This document shows positions 17,035 to 25,226 of a stretch of DNA of 44,199 nucleotides, piece by piece. Each line of letters starts with the position of its first letter. The stretch's first letter is position 1. The notes under the pieces are model-generated. The model did no database searches and had not been told where the DNA came from. It saw only the letters and a list, made by a program, of their open reading frames with translations. The stretch lies in NCBI GenBank assembly GCA_964367945.1, contig CAYIZZ010000005.1, positions 1 through 44,199 on the forward strand. Reading direction: 5' to 3'. Origin of the DNA: JAAYCI01 sp964367945. GTDB taxonomy: Bacteria > Bacillota > Clostridia > Oscillospirales > Ruminococcaceae. The position numbers and the translations under genes were made by a program.

Positions 17035-17043
17035 ATTATAGCA
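17035..17043 (-). promoter_or_regulatory. Extended -10 promoter of the LUD gene
   Basis: On the minus strand TGC followed by a perfect TATAAT (17040-17035). No convincing -35 lies 17 bases upstream, so the extended -10 probably carries recognition. Confidence 0.55.
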
Positions 17044-17090
17044 TATTCTTTCAGTTTATAGAACAGCATACGTGCCAATCTTTTAAAAAA

Positions 17091-17130
17091 CACCGCCTTG
17101 CAAAACCTTTACAGGGTTCACAAGACGGTG
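17091..17130 (-). terminator. Intrinsic terminator of the 543-residue membrane protein gene
   Basis: The stem pairs CACCGCCTTG (17091-17100) with CAAGACGGTG (17121-17130), one mismatch, with an inner AACC/GGTT pairing. A six-T run follows on the minus strand. Confidence 0.85.
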
Positions 17131-17159
17131 CATAAACTCACATTTTAAATAAGAAGACC

Positions 17160-18791
17160 TCAGCCGGTTTTCACCACATCGTATGCCATCCGCAAGTCGC
17201 CTTCGTCTGCGGTTGTTTGTAATGTGATTTCATCACCCTCACTCAAAACAGCGGCTATCTCGCTGTCTGCCACCGACACAACATAGTAATAATCTTTGCC
17301 GCTCAGCTTGATATACACTCGTGTGGTGCCATCTAAAACTGCACTTCGCACTTCTTGCACTGTGCCGCTTATTTCATCTTTTTCGGCGTCATCCGATTGC
17401 TGTATACCTTGGTTTTGTAATAGCTTTAAGTAGTTTTCTTCACACTCTTCCACGGTGGTGCCTGTTGCCACAATCTGGTACTGTTGCACATTAACCATGG
17501 CATACTGCTTTACCAGCTGCGAGGCATCTTTCAGCGACATAAAATACGTCGGCTCGCCTGCCACATTTAGTAGTAGCGGGAATGTGGCTGTGTATCCAAG
17601 ATCCTGCACCACACCTTGTGCTGATAGCTGTGCCGACGTTTCAATGGCGCCGGGTGCAGCATAATATGTAGTTTCCTTTGTGCGCTGGTTTGACAGCAAG
17701 AACCCAAGATTTGACTCATCTTGGCCTACGCTGGTCACGCCGGTATACACATACACATCATCATCAAGAGCTATATAGTTATATCCGCTAGTGGTAACGG
17801 TAACGTCTCTTTGGCCGATGATAGAGTTAAAGAATCCGTTTATGTATGTACCGTAAAAATCATACTGTGACATAATAAGATCTGCGCTGTACACTCTATC
17901 CACCCAGTTGGGAATTTCTTGATAATATGTGCTTTCACCGGTAAGAGCATTCATCAAAACAGCACCGTTAATATCTGTACCACCAAACAATCCTATGGTT
18001 TTTTCCACTTTCGGGCAAACCCACCACGGCACACCTTCATCATCGATCTCCAGTGTCGGGGTATCAAATATAAATGTAGGATATTGGAACCTCAACTGTC
18101 TGTCGAGCTTGCGGTTGAAAATCTCTGAAGGAGAATATTTCATGCCGCTGTATCCAAGGTCTGACAAACGTACAACTTCTGCCTCTTGTGTAACCATGTC
18201 TACCATAATGTAGGCAGGCAGGCCCTCACTTTGGTTATTGAACCACTTGAAAAAGTCACCGTATGTAAGATACGTCACCCTTACAGGACGCTCTTGATAG
18301 TTAATTTGGTTATACTCATTCGACACCTCAAACTGGCTGACAAGATCAGATAGCTCGCCCATTTTACGGTCGCCCAGACGTGCTGCCGAAGCCTCGTCAA
18401 GCATAGGTATGCTGTCAAACGATACTTCCTCCACGTCGGTGGCAAAGTCACCTTGTTGCACATCAAGCAAATCATGGTAGCTGGCCGCACGGAAAACAGG
18501 AGACGATATTAGCTGACCAACAAAATATATAGCTGCCAGTGAAAGGCAGATAATTACCGGTATTTTACAATATTTCTTCATATCTGCAATCAGTTCTACT
18601 GCTGTTTGGGCGCGGTGTATGCCCAGTGTCACCACAGTTAATCCGCAATATACAGCCGCTAAAAAGAAGGCAAACTGGTAAAGTGCCGGATCCTGCAAGT
18701 TAATGGCCGGTAGCGTAAAATAAAAATAACCCAGCCCCACCACCACTGTGATGGCTAAATTGATAAGAACACGCTTCAATTTTTGATTCAT
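17160..18791 (-). CDS. Membrane protein of unknown function
   Basis: A 543-residue protein I do not recognise by name. It begins with a short basic segment and three transmembrane helices (about 8-29, 38-57, 75-95). About 430 mainly soluble residues follow, rich in Tyr, Thr and Asp. Two stretches read like PepSY-type repeats: PAYIMVDMVTQEAEVVRL and NGAVLMNALTGESTYYQEI. A C-terminal beta-rich piece (about 480-540) resembles an OB-like module. No Cys-based, catalytic or nucleotide motif is evident. It has its own terminator and a 167-base gap upstream. An extracytoplasmic assembly or regulatory role is only a guess. Confidence 0.85.
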   Translation of the reverse strand: MNQKLKRVLINLAITVVVGLGYFYFTLPAINLQDPALYQFAFFLAAVYCGLTVVTLGIHRAQTAVELIADMKKYCKIPVIICLSLAAIYFVGQLISSPVFRAASYHDLLDVQQGDFATDVEEVSFDSIPMLDEASAARLGDRKMGELSDLVSQFEVSNEYNQINYQERPVRVTYLTYGDFFKWFNNQSEGLPAYIMVDMVTQEAEVVRLSDLGYSGMKYSPSEIFNRKLDRQLRFQYPTFIFDTPTLEIDDEGVPWWVCPKVEKTIGLFGGTDINGAVLMNALTGESTYYQEIPNWVDRVYSADLIMSQYDFYGTYINGFFNSIIGQRDVTVTTSGYNYIALDDDVYVYTGVTSVGQDESNLGFLLSNQRTKETTYYAAPGAIETSAQLSAQGVVQDLGYTATFPLLLNVAGEPTYFMSLKDASQLVKQYAMVNVQQYQIVATGTTVEECEENYLKLLQNQGIQQSDDAEKDEISGTVQEVRSAVLDGTTRVYIKLSGKDYYYVVSVADSEIAAVLSEGDEITLQTTADEGDLRMAYDVVKTG

Positions 18792-18907
18792 TTCTGTTAC
18801 TTATCTTCCTTTCACACAACAAAGATTGTACTAACCATACCACTTTTTACATTTATTTGCAATAAATATGCAGTTTATTTTCAGGCAACACATCCAAAAA
18901 ACACAAA

Positions 18908-18940
18908 ACAGCACAAAAGCTTTTTAGGCGCTTGTGCTGT
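18908..18940 (-). terminator. Intrinsic terminator after the DMT transporter gene
   Basis: ACAGCACAA (18908-18916) pairs with TTGTGCTGT (18932-18940) with further partial pairing inside. T-rich sequence follows on the minus strand. The rest of 18792-18958 shows no clear promoter. Confidence 0.7.
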
Positions 18941-18958
18941 AATTTTTGATTATGATTC

Positions 18959-19894
18959 TTATTTTGAATTTGCACCAGCTGCAGCCTTTGCCGCTGCTTT
19001 CTTTTTCTGGCTGATAAGGATTCCAAACGCACCCAGCAATACCACCCCAATACCCATATACTGCCAAAAACCCAGTACGTCGTCAAACAGCATAATAGAA
19101 ATGCCTGCCGAGACTACCGGCATCAGCAATAAGCACACTTTCACTATCCACACAGGGAAACATCGCAGATTGAAATAGTAAAATAGGTATACCAATGTTT
19201 GGCCTAGGCCTGCAAGCAATGTAAAAATCAACAACCCGGTATCTTGCGCCAATAGTCCGATAAGCCCCATATCGCCATTGATAATGCTGGCCACTGTAAA
19301 ACATATCAACGTGACAATATTGTTGTAAAAAGCTACCACGTTGTCCTGCGCCGGATTTCTTTTATCATTTTGCACGCTTTTGATAACAAATGCATTAATT
19401 GACACAAACAGCGCTGACAAAATAAAGAAAATATTACCTGAACTTCCTAAAGAGAACTGAGTGATATCAATGCCCATTACCATCACCACACCTGCAAGCA
19501 TCACCATAGAAAATGTCCAGTCTTGCCATGTGAAACGTTCTTTATAAATAATCATGGACAGGATATTTACAAATATAATATCGCACTTCAAAAGCGCCAC
19601 ACCGGTGGCTGCACCTTCCATAGACAGGCCTATAAACCCTGTTAAGTCCAGCGAAAATCCCAATAGACCTATCAGCAACAGTTTTGGCCAAATATATTTT
19701 ACATTAAATAAAAGCTTTATCTGCTTTTGTGGACCCATTACCAGCAATAACAAAATCAATGTAAAAAACCTAATCAGCATGCCGGCCACAAACGTGCCCA
19801 CGCCATATACTGCCTGCTGAGAAAAAACGTAAAATGCACCCCATATTACCGGAAGCGCTAATAGCGCTGCTATTTGTTTACCTCTCAAATCCAT
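18959..19894 (-). CDS. EamA/DMT-superfamily transporter
   Basis: An integral membrane protein of about 311 residues with ten predicted helices in two EamA repeats (first about 8-135, second about 150-295). It starts LLALPVIWGAFYVFSQQAVYGVG, a typical EamA opening, and ends in an Ala/Lys-rich tail. The family exports or imports small metabolites. The position after a sugar module suggests a sugar-derived or amine solute, but this is inference. GGAGG (19901-19897) is only two bases before the ATG at 19894 but eight before a TTG at 19888. The true start may therefore be that TTG, shortening the protein by two residues. Confidence 0.9.
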   Translation of the reverse strand: MDLRGKQIAALLALPVIWGAFYVFSQQAVYGVGTFVAGMLIRFFTLILLLLVMGPQKQIKLLFNVKYIWPKLLLIGLLGFSLDLTGFIGLSMEGAATGVALLKCDIIFVNILSMIIYKERFTWQDWTFSMVMLAGVVMVMGIDITQFSLGSSGNIFFILSALFVSINAFVIKSVQNDKRNPAQDNVVAFYNNIVTLICFTVASIINGDMGLIGLLAQDTGLLIFTLLAGLGQTLVYLFYYFNLRCFPVWIVKVCLLLMPVVSAGISIMLFDDVLGFWQYMGIGVVLLGAFGILISQKKKAAAKAAAGANSK

Positions 19895-19964
19895 ATCCTC
19901 CCACAGCTCGCCTACCTACCGGATGCACGTGTTTAATGCTCCGACTTGGTATAGTTCATAAATA

Positions 19965-19993
19965 TTCCGGTGCAAATAATATTTGCACCGGAA
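19965..19993. repeat. 29-bp near-perfect palindrome
   Basis: Arms 19965-19978 and 19980-19993 are exact complements, 14 bp each, with core CCGGTGCAAAT. It lies between the transaldolase-family stop and the DMT gene. On the minus strand the sequence after it is not T-rich, so it is either a poor terminator, a transcript-stabilising hairpin, or a regulator binding site. Confidence 0.7.
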
Positions 19994-20019
19994 CGTGTAT
20001 CTTGTTTTTACAATAGTAA

Positions 20020-21087
20020 TTATTTAACCATGTATCCTCTTACCAGCTGATACAAGTCATCCGCACCTTCAAGGAACTGGTTCAATGTAGCAATAAACCC
20101 ACCATAATGTACAAAATCTTCAGGTGTCATGCCATCTTCATCGTATGAGCGATGGAATTCTTTCATGGTAGACAGCTCGTCAAGATATTTTTGAGGCACA
20201 GGCTCGTTTATTCTATCCACAATTTCGATACCACAGTTATTGTAGCGTTTGTACCAAGCGATGTTGATAGTTTGAGCCAAGTCACCACCAACCAGCTCAG
20301 ACCAATGGTACAAGTTACGGTTAGCTGCAGACAGCAAACGAGTGCGGTAGCCTCTTTCGTTGTAGATTTCATATGCTTTTTTGATAACAGCAGTACCGGC
20401 CCACTCCAAAGCTTCAGGTGAAGTGCACAAGCCTTCTTTTACTGTCACTGCTTTCAACCAATCATCCACACGGCCTATCATCAATGTGCAAACCGGTGCC
20501 ATATCATCCACTGGCAAGCCTTCAGCCTCACGACGTTTCAGGCCACGTTCTACTGCTTCTGCCACAGCAACAGCTTGGCTTACAGTAAAGGAAACAGTGG
20601 CATTGATGCTACCGCCACGATATGTTATTTCTTCCATAGCGGCAATACCCGCAGCACTGGCCGGCATTTTCACTTGCATGTTGGGGCTAAGGTTATGTAT
20701 TTCCATACCTTGCTCCACCATTTTTTCTGTGTTTCTGTAGTTTTTAATGTTAGTTTGCAGGGACAATCTGCCTTTCAGGCCTTTATGCTCTTCAAAAACA
20801 GGCATCAGTTTTTTAGAACGCAATGCACTGATTTCATATAGTAATTTCCATGCAATATCTTCTTCTGTAGCTGTTGGCATTTCATCTATAAGCTCAATAA
20901 TGCGTTTTTCCCATATTGCCAACTCTTGTCTTACCACCACGCCTGCAATAACAGGGTTGCTGGTAGCGCCAACAATACCACGCTCTAGGCCAAAATTCAG
21001 CTCGTCTTCACCACAAGAATCCATCCAGATGTCTGTCATTGGAAACTTCACTGCACTTTCATGCATTTTACCTTTAAATTCTGACAT
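20020..21087 (-). CDS. Transaldolase-family protein, long form
   Basis: A 355-residue class I aldolase of the transaldolase family, expected to move or release a three-carbon ketol unit through a Schiff base. Visible are IWMDSCGEDEL (about 20-30), the family loop ATSNPVI (41-47), QVKMPAS with the probable Schiff-base K140, and SINATVSFTVSQAVA. An upstream in-frame ATG (21102) overlaps GGAGG. The ATG at 21087 is eight bases after GGAGG and is the better start. It lies 42 bases after the Fe-ADH gene. It is longer than, and divergent from, housekeeping TalA/TalB, so the substrate is probably a special sugar phosphate. Confidence 0.88.
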   Translation of the reverse strand: MSEFKGKMHESAVKFPMTDIWMDSCGEDELNFGLERGIVGATSNPVIAGVVVRQELAIWEKRIIELIDEMPTATEEDIAWKLLYEISALRSKKLMPVFEEHKGLKGRLSLQTNIKNYRNTEKMVEQGMEIHNLSPNMQVKMPASAAGIAAMEEITYRGGSINATVSFTVSQAVAVAEAVERGLKRREAEGLPVDDMAPVCTLMIGRVDDWLKAVTVKEGLCTSPEALEWAGTAVIKKAYEIYNERGYRTRLLSAANRNLYHWSELVGGDLAQTINIAWYKRYNNCGIEIVDRINEPVPQKYLDELSTMKEFHRSYDEDGMTPEDFVHYGGFIATLNQFLEGADDLYQLVRGYMVK

Positions 21088-21129
21088 TTTATTATCCTCC
21101 ATAACATTTAAAATATAAACCTATGTTTT

Positions 21130-22251
21130 TTACAAAATACTTTTAAGCAATGCGCAAATACTTTCTTCTGTCATTTCTGCCGGTGACAGATGAATTATAG
21201 GTTGAATAAGACCGGCTTTTGCCAAATCTAAAATATTTTCTTCTTTTACGCCAACTTCAGATAGTCGTGTCGGCAATCCTATACGTTTCATCAAGCCTTC
21301 TACTGTATCTGCCAAATCATCTACTGATTCACAACCTAAAATCTTTGCAAGGCTTTCCATTTTATCTTTTTGTTTTTCTGTACTGATGCGGATAAACGCC
21401 GGCAATGTAATTGCACAAGCAGCACCATGGCTTTGACCATAATCTGTTGTCAAGGAGAAACTTAGTGCATGTGCGCCGGTGGTACGTGTTTGGCTAAATG
21501 CCACGCCGGCTTGCAAACTTGCCAGTAGCATGTCTGCACGTGCAGCTTTATCAGATGGTGTGTTGTATGCAGTCTCAAGGCTTGCAAGCACACGCTTCAT
21601 AGCGTCCACTGCCTGCACATCACACATTGGCTGCGCGTTTGGATTCCAGTATGATTCAATAGCATGGCAAAAAGCATCAAGGCCGCAAGATGCTGTCACA
21701 GCTTTTGGCAAGCTGTATGTCAGCTCTGGGTCCAGCAAGGCTACGTCAGGCCAGAACATATCTGTCACCATAGGCATTTTAATACCATTTTTAGTGTTGG
21801 TAAACACCGATACATTGGTCACTTCGCTGCCGGTTCCTGCTGTGGTAGGAATGCACACTATCTGTGCACGCTCTGCGCTAAGGGTGCGTGTACCGCCTGC
21901 GTTTGCATAGTAATCATAAATGCTACCCTCGTTTTTGGTAAGGCATGCCACCATTTTGGCAACGTCCAGTGAACTACCACCACCAAGACCCATCACGCAG
22001 CTTGCATTTACTTCGCGTGCAATAGCTGCGCCGGCATCCACACTCTCGCAAGTGGGGTTTGGCTGTATATCGCTAAAATAGCTTACTTTTTTGCCTGTTA
22101 GGCCTTCACCTATTTTTTGTGCTGCTCCACTTTGATAGAAAAACGGATCACAAACAATCAGCACGGAGTCACCTTTAATATGGTCTACACATTTGTTTGA
22201 AATTCCTGCCTCAAAAATTGTTCTTACCGGCATGTAGTAATTGAATTGCAT
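21130..22251 (-). CDS. Iron-containing alcohol dehydrogenase
   Basis: A 373-residue group III (Fe-type) dehydrogenase that interconverts an alcohol or polyol and an aldehyde or ketone with NAD(P). The dinucleotide-binding GLGGGSSLDVAK lies at 88-99 and IPTTAGTGSEVT at 134-145. The metal ligands match the family pattern: D192 and H196 in LDAFCHAIES, H261 in GAHALS, H275 in GQSHGAA. It is the middle gene of the unit epimerase, ADH, transaldolase. The intergenic gap upstream (73 bases) holds a TATAAT-like box but no good -35. Its context suggests sugar-alcohol or sugar-aldehyde chemistry, and the substrate is not assigned. Confidence 0.93.
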   Translation of the reverse strand: MQFNYYMPVRTIFEAGISNKCVDHIKGDSVLIVCDPFFYQSGAAQKIGEGLTGKKVSYFSDIQPNPTCESVDAGAAIAREVNASCVMGLGGGSSLDVAKMVACLTKNEGSIYDYYANAGGTRTLSAERAQIVCIPTTAGTGSEVTNVSVFTNTKNGIKMPMVTDMFWPDVALLDPELTYSLPKAVTASCGLDAFCHAIESYWNPNAQPMCDVQAVDAMKRVLASLETAYNTPSDKAARADMLLASLQAGVAFSQTRTTGAHALSFSLTTDYGQSHGAACAITLPAFIRISTEKQKDKMESLAKILGCESVDDLADTVEGLMKRIGLPTRLSEVGVKEENILDLAKAGLIQPIIHLSPAEMTEESICALLKSIL

Positions 22252-22324
22252 ATAACTTTGTTCCTTTCTTTTTCGCGTTTCGCATTGTAGTCATTATATT
22301 ATACAATAATGTTAAAAACGTTAT

Positions 22325-23005
22325 TTATATCTCACTTTTTACATCACGTATATGTTCTTCAAACCTTTTGCAAGCACTTTTAATGCCATCCGGTTGGTTG
22401 AAAATCATATGCGGATTACTCACCACGATATCTGCACCATTTCGAACCACATCTTTAAGCAAATCGTAGGTCACGCCACCATCTACTGTGATTTTGAACT
22501 TCAAACCCTTTTCTTCACGATAAATAGCCAAATTTTTAAGACGTTCCATCGAGCCTGATAAGAAAGCCTGCCCGGCAAATCCCGGCTCTACCGCCATTAA
22601 AATTACCATGTCCAGCTCATTTGCAAACGGGTCTATAATATCTATGCGCTGTGATGGATTTATCACAACACCGGCTTTCATTCCGGCAGCTTTGATGTCA
22701 GAAATAGTCCTGCGCACAAAACTGGTTGCATCTATATGAAAAGAATAATAGTCTGCGCCGTACCCCTTCATTATATCAATATATTTTCCGGGGTCAGTCA
22801 CCATCATGTGCACATCAGCCACTGCATCAGGATAGCGTTCTTTCAATTCTCTTACAAATTTTGGATCAAGGCACAAGTTATTCACATAGTGTCCATCCAT
22901 GATGTCAATATGATAAAACTTAACATTTGAATCATACAGCTCTTGAACTTCACTTCCAAAGTTTAATGTATTTGTGGTTGCCAGCGACGGCGCATTAATA
23001 GCCAT
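22325..23005 (-). CDS. Ribulose-phosphate 3-epimerase family, AlsE-like
   Basis: A 226-residue TIM-barrel epimerase inverting C3 of a ketose phosphate. Metal and catalytic residues are H32, D34 and H39 in FYHIDIMDGHYV, H66 in VHMMV, and D175 in ITVDGG. At residues 141-146 it reads PGFAGQ followed by a long insert and YREEKGLKFKI. That resembles D-allulose-6-phosphate epimerase (AlsE: PGFAGQ ... WREREGL) more than Rpe, which usually has PGFGGQ. A hexulose-6-phosphate substrate is therefore favoured. It is the first gene of its unit, behind a consensus promoter and AAGGAG. Confidence 0.9.
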   Translation of the reverse strand: MAINAPSLATTNTLNFGSEVQELYDSNVKFYHIDIMDGHYVNNLCLDPKFVRELKERYPDAVADVHMMVTDPGKYIDIMKGYGADYYSFHIDATSFVRRTISDIKAAGMKAGVVINPSQRIDIIDPFANELDMVILMAVEPGFAGQAFLSGSMERLKNLAIYREEKGLKFKITVDGGVTYDLLKDVVRNGADIVVSNPHMIFNQPDGIKSACKRFEEHIRDVKSEI

Positions 23006-23073
23006 GATTAAACTCCTTTATTATTTTCACGCTCTATCTATCATGTATAAATACCTTTTTTCCTGTGCTCACT

Positions 23074-23103
23074 ATTATACATTCATCATCTACACATTGT
23101 CAA
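23074..23103 (-). promoter_or_regulatory. Consensus promoter of the epimerase-ADH-transaldolase unit
   Basis: On the minus strand perfect TTGACA (23103-23098) and perfect TATAAT (23079-23074) with an 18-base spacer and AT-rich upstream DNA. Such strength suggests control by a repressor, since a catabolic unit is rarely fully on. No obvious operator palindrome is seen. Confidence 0.85.
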
Positions 23104-23182
23104 TATAAAACCAATTATATTTCAAAACATTACCTTTATTAATCGAAACTTATTCATTTTTTAATAAATTATGTGTCATATC

Positions 23183-23211
23183 TTGCGTTTTAAATGATTT
23201 TATTCTATGAT
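23183..23211 (+). promoter_or_regulatory. Promoter of the IolB-family gene
   Basis: TTGCGT (23183-23188), 17 bases, TATGAT (23206-23211). The same TTGCGT -35 and 17-base spacing occur at the sugar kinase promoter (31117-31145), which may reflect shared control or chance. Confidence 0.55.
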
Positions 23212-23263
23212 TAGATATACTAAGTGGACAAATATTAATGTCCCATATAATTAGGAGGTTCTT

Positions 23264-24049
23264 ATGAGCAAGCACTACGGATACCCTGATTTTTCCCCCG
23301 AAGGTGTGCAAATTGTTACAACTATGGACGGTTACTACAAAGATGCACTGATGAATGTCACCGTTTATAAAATGAAAGCCGGTGAAAATCGCAGTTTCTT
23401 ACTTCCTTTAGAGGAAATGGCCATTCTTCTGATGAATGGCGATATGGAATGGAGCTACCAGTCCAATACCCAGCATGTTCAACGAGATTCTTGCTTTGAT
23501 GAAGGTAGCAAGGCTTATGGTCTGCATGTATGTAAAAATGTTGAAGTAACAGTGAAAGCTTTGGCAGACAGCGAAATTCTAGTTCAGTCTACCACAAACG
23601 ATGGCACATTTGACACAGTTTTTTATACACCCGACAATATTCGTAACGAGATAGTTGGCGAAGGTCTGTGTGGCGACACCGCGGTTCGTCGTGTGACCAC
23701 ATTTTTCGATTACAGTACTGCACCTTATTCCAACATGGTGCTGGGCGAGACTTATTTGCAGCAAGGCAGCTGGTCCGGTTATCCACCTCATGGCCACACC
23801 CAGCCTGAAATTTACTACTATCGCACCGACAAGCCTCAGGGTTTTGGCGCTTGTTTCTTTGGTGATGAAGTATACAAAATCAAGGATTATTCTTTCTCAT
23901 GCTTAACAGGTGGCCTTGACCATCCTCAAGCTGCCGCACCCGGTTATCGTATTTATGTTGTGTGGATTATTCGTCACTTACCGGGAGATCCATGGGTGGA
24001 TCGCGTCGAGCTTCCCGAGCATGTATGGGTAAAAGACGCAAAGTTCTAA
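23264..24049 (+). CDS. 5-deoxy-glucuronate isomerase (IolB/KduI) family protein
   Basis: A 261-residue double-cupin isomerase of the IolB family, which turns 5-deoxyglucuronate into 2-deoxy-5-ketogluconate in inositol breakdown. The metal-site block is YPPHGHTQPEIYYYR (about 172-186), with His, His and Glu ligands, and further pieces are GLDHPQAAAPGYRIYVVW and LPGDPWVDR. No iolC, iolD, iolE or iolG is nearby, so it may act on another aldose or uronate. It is divergent from the epimerase unit with a 258-base shared control region. AGGAGG lies before the ATG, and a strong terminator follows. Confidence 0.85.
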   Translation: MSKHYGYPDFSPEGVQIVTTMDGYYKDALMNVTVYKMKAGENRSFLLPLEEMAILLMNGDMEWSYQSNTQHVQRDSCFDEGSKAYGLHVCKNVEVTVKALADSEILVQSTTNDGTFDTVFYTPDNIRNEIVGEGLCGDTAVRRVTTFFDYSTAPYSNMVLGETYLQQGSWSGYPPHGHTQPEIYYYRTDKPQGFGACFFGDEVYKIKDYSFSCLTGGLDHPQAAAPGYRIYVVWIIRHLPGDPWVDRVELPEHVWVKDAKF

Positions 24050-24071
24050 TAGCGTGTCACTACGACAAATC

Positions 24072-24111
24072 AAAGAGCTGTTCTTAGGTGTAACTCTAAG
24101 GACAGCTCTTT
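24072..24111. terminator. Bidirectional intrinsic terminator
   Basis: A 16-bp stem with one G-U pair (24072-24087 with 24096-24111, core AAAGAGCTGT) and an eight-base loop. It has T-runs in both directions and separates the IolB-family gene from the convergent ABC permease gene. Confidence 0.95.
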
Positions 24112-24113
24112 TT

Positions 24114-25226
24114 CTATTTTGAATTTGCAACTTTTTTTCGGCTAATAAAAAGCAATATCATAGTATACACTGCGCCAATAAAAGACATATAAAGTGAAAA
24201 CTGCATGTAGTGATAACTTGGGAAAACAGGCAAAACATAAGAAAGCACCGGTATAAAACTGCGCATGTCAACCAATACCGGGTGGCTTAGTGTCACAAAC
24301 AATACCAAAAACGGTAATATCACAATTCTCAGTTCTTTTTTAATCACATGTGATATAAGTGTAGTCGTAACAAACAGCATAAGCTGATAATATACTAGCA
24401 GGCAAATTTCTTCAAGCATTGAAATATCGGATAATCCCAGCCCATATTTTATCACAAACAACGAAATTACTGCCGCTACACCCGAGAGTGCATATATAGG
24501 GCTCAGCGTGTATGCCGCCAGCCTCAGCTTCCCTATGTACGGAGCAAATAATGTATTTTTTTCACTCACCCACAAGCTACCCATCCATGAAATCACCAGT
24601 AAATATACAGCAATTACCCCACGTGCTATATTCATCACATGCAAATTATCATTTTGAGATATATCTTGTGCGTTCATTCCTTCCACCACTATCCCAAACG
24701 CATTTTCGCCTTCTCTGTACGCAAATATACTTTCTTTTATCAGGTTTATATCAGCCTGATGTCCTTGATTTTCCAGATAATTTCGGGCTATATATGCAGA
24801 CGCCATAGATAAAATCTCATTTGTCACACTTTCATTTACAAACCTATAGTATAAATTATTTGGATATTTCACCACTTCTATCAAGCTGTTAAAACTTGCA
24901 TTTTGCACGTTCTCTTCAAAATCTTCTACAAAAACATAGCCCAGCGATAACTCTTCGCTTGCCACTTTTTCTTCCAAGCTTTCTTTACTATCCTCCATAG
25001 TAAAAGTATACGCTGTGTTTTGCTGCAAGTTCTGGACTATATTTTCCATCTCGACAAAAGGTGCTTCGAAATAAAGCCCTACTGTTATACCCGACTGCTC
25101 TTGTGAGGTAGCCGTATACACCATCCATCCCACCACCATCGGCAAAGACAGAAGGCACACAATAAAAGCTTTGTTTTTTATGCACTTTTTAAAAAACACT
25201 ATAAAGAACATTTTAAAAGTATTCAT
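24114..25226 (-). CDS. ABC-2 type permease (distal subunit)
   Basis: A 370-residue permease of the ABC-2 superfamily. One helix near the N-terminus (about 15-35) is followed by an extracytoplasmic domain of about 150 residues (about 40-190, acidic) and then five or six helices to the C-terminus. Candidate starts are a TTG at 25238 (no ribosome site) and ATGs at 25232 and 25226. GGGG six bases upstream favours 25226, which overlaps the previous gene by 14 bases. It is the last gene of the zinc-ribbon/ABC unit and presumably pairs with the preceding permease. Confidence 0.88.
   Translation of the reverse strand: MNTFKMFFIVFFKKCIKNKAFIVCLLSLPMVVGWMVYTATSQEQSGITVGLYFEAPFVEMENIVQNLQQNTAYTFTMEDSKESLEEKVASEELSLGYVFVEDFEENVQNASFNSLIEVVKYPNNLYYRFVNESVTNEILSMASAYIARNYLENQGHQADINLIKESIFAYREGENAFGIVVEGMNAQDISQNDNLHVMNIARGVIAVYLLVISWMGSLWVSEKNTLFAPYIGKLRLAAYTLSPIYALSGVAAVISLFVIKYGLGLSDISMLEEICLLVYYQLMLFVTTTLISHVIKKELRIVILPFLVLFVTLSHPVLVDMRSFIPVLSYVLPVFPSYHYMQFSLYMSFIGAVYTMILLFISRKKVANSK

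Noticed and set aside
20020..24049. Sulfo-TAL sulfoquinovose cluster
   Set aside because: A transaldolase, an isomerase and an ADH are suggestive, but there is no sulfoquinovosidase or sulfonate exporter, and the epimerase and kinase do not belong to that pathway. It is kept only as a substrate to test.
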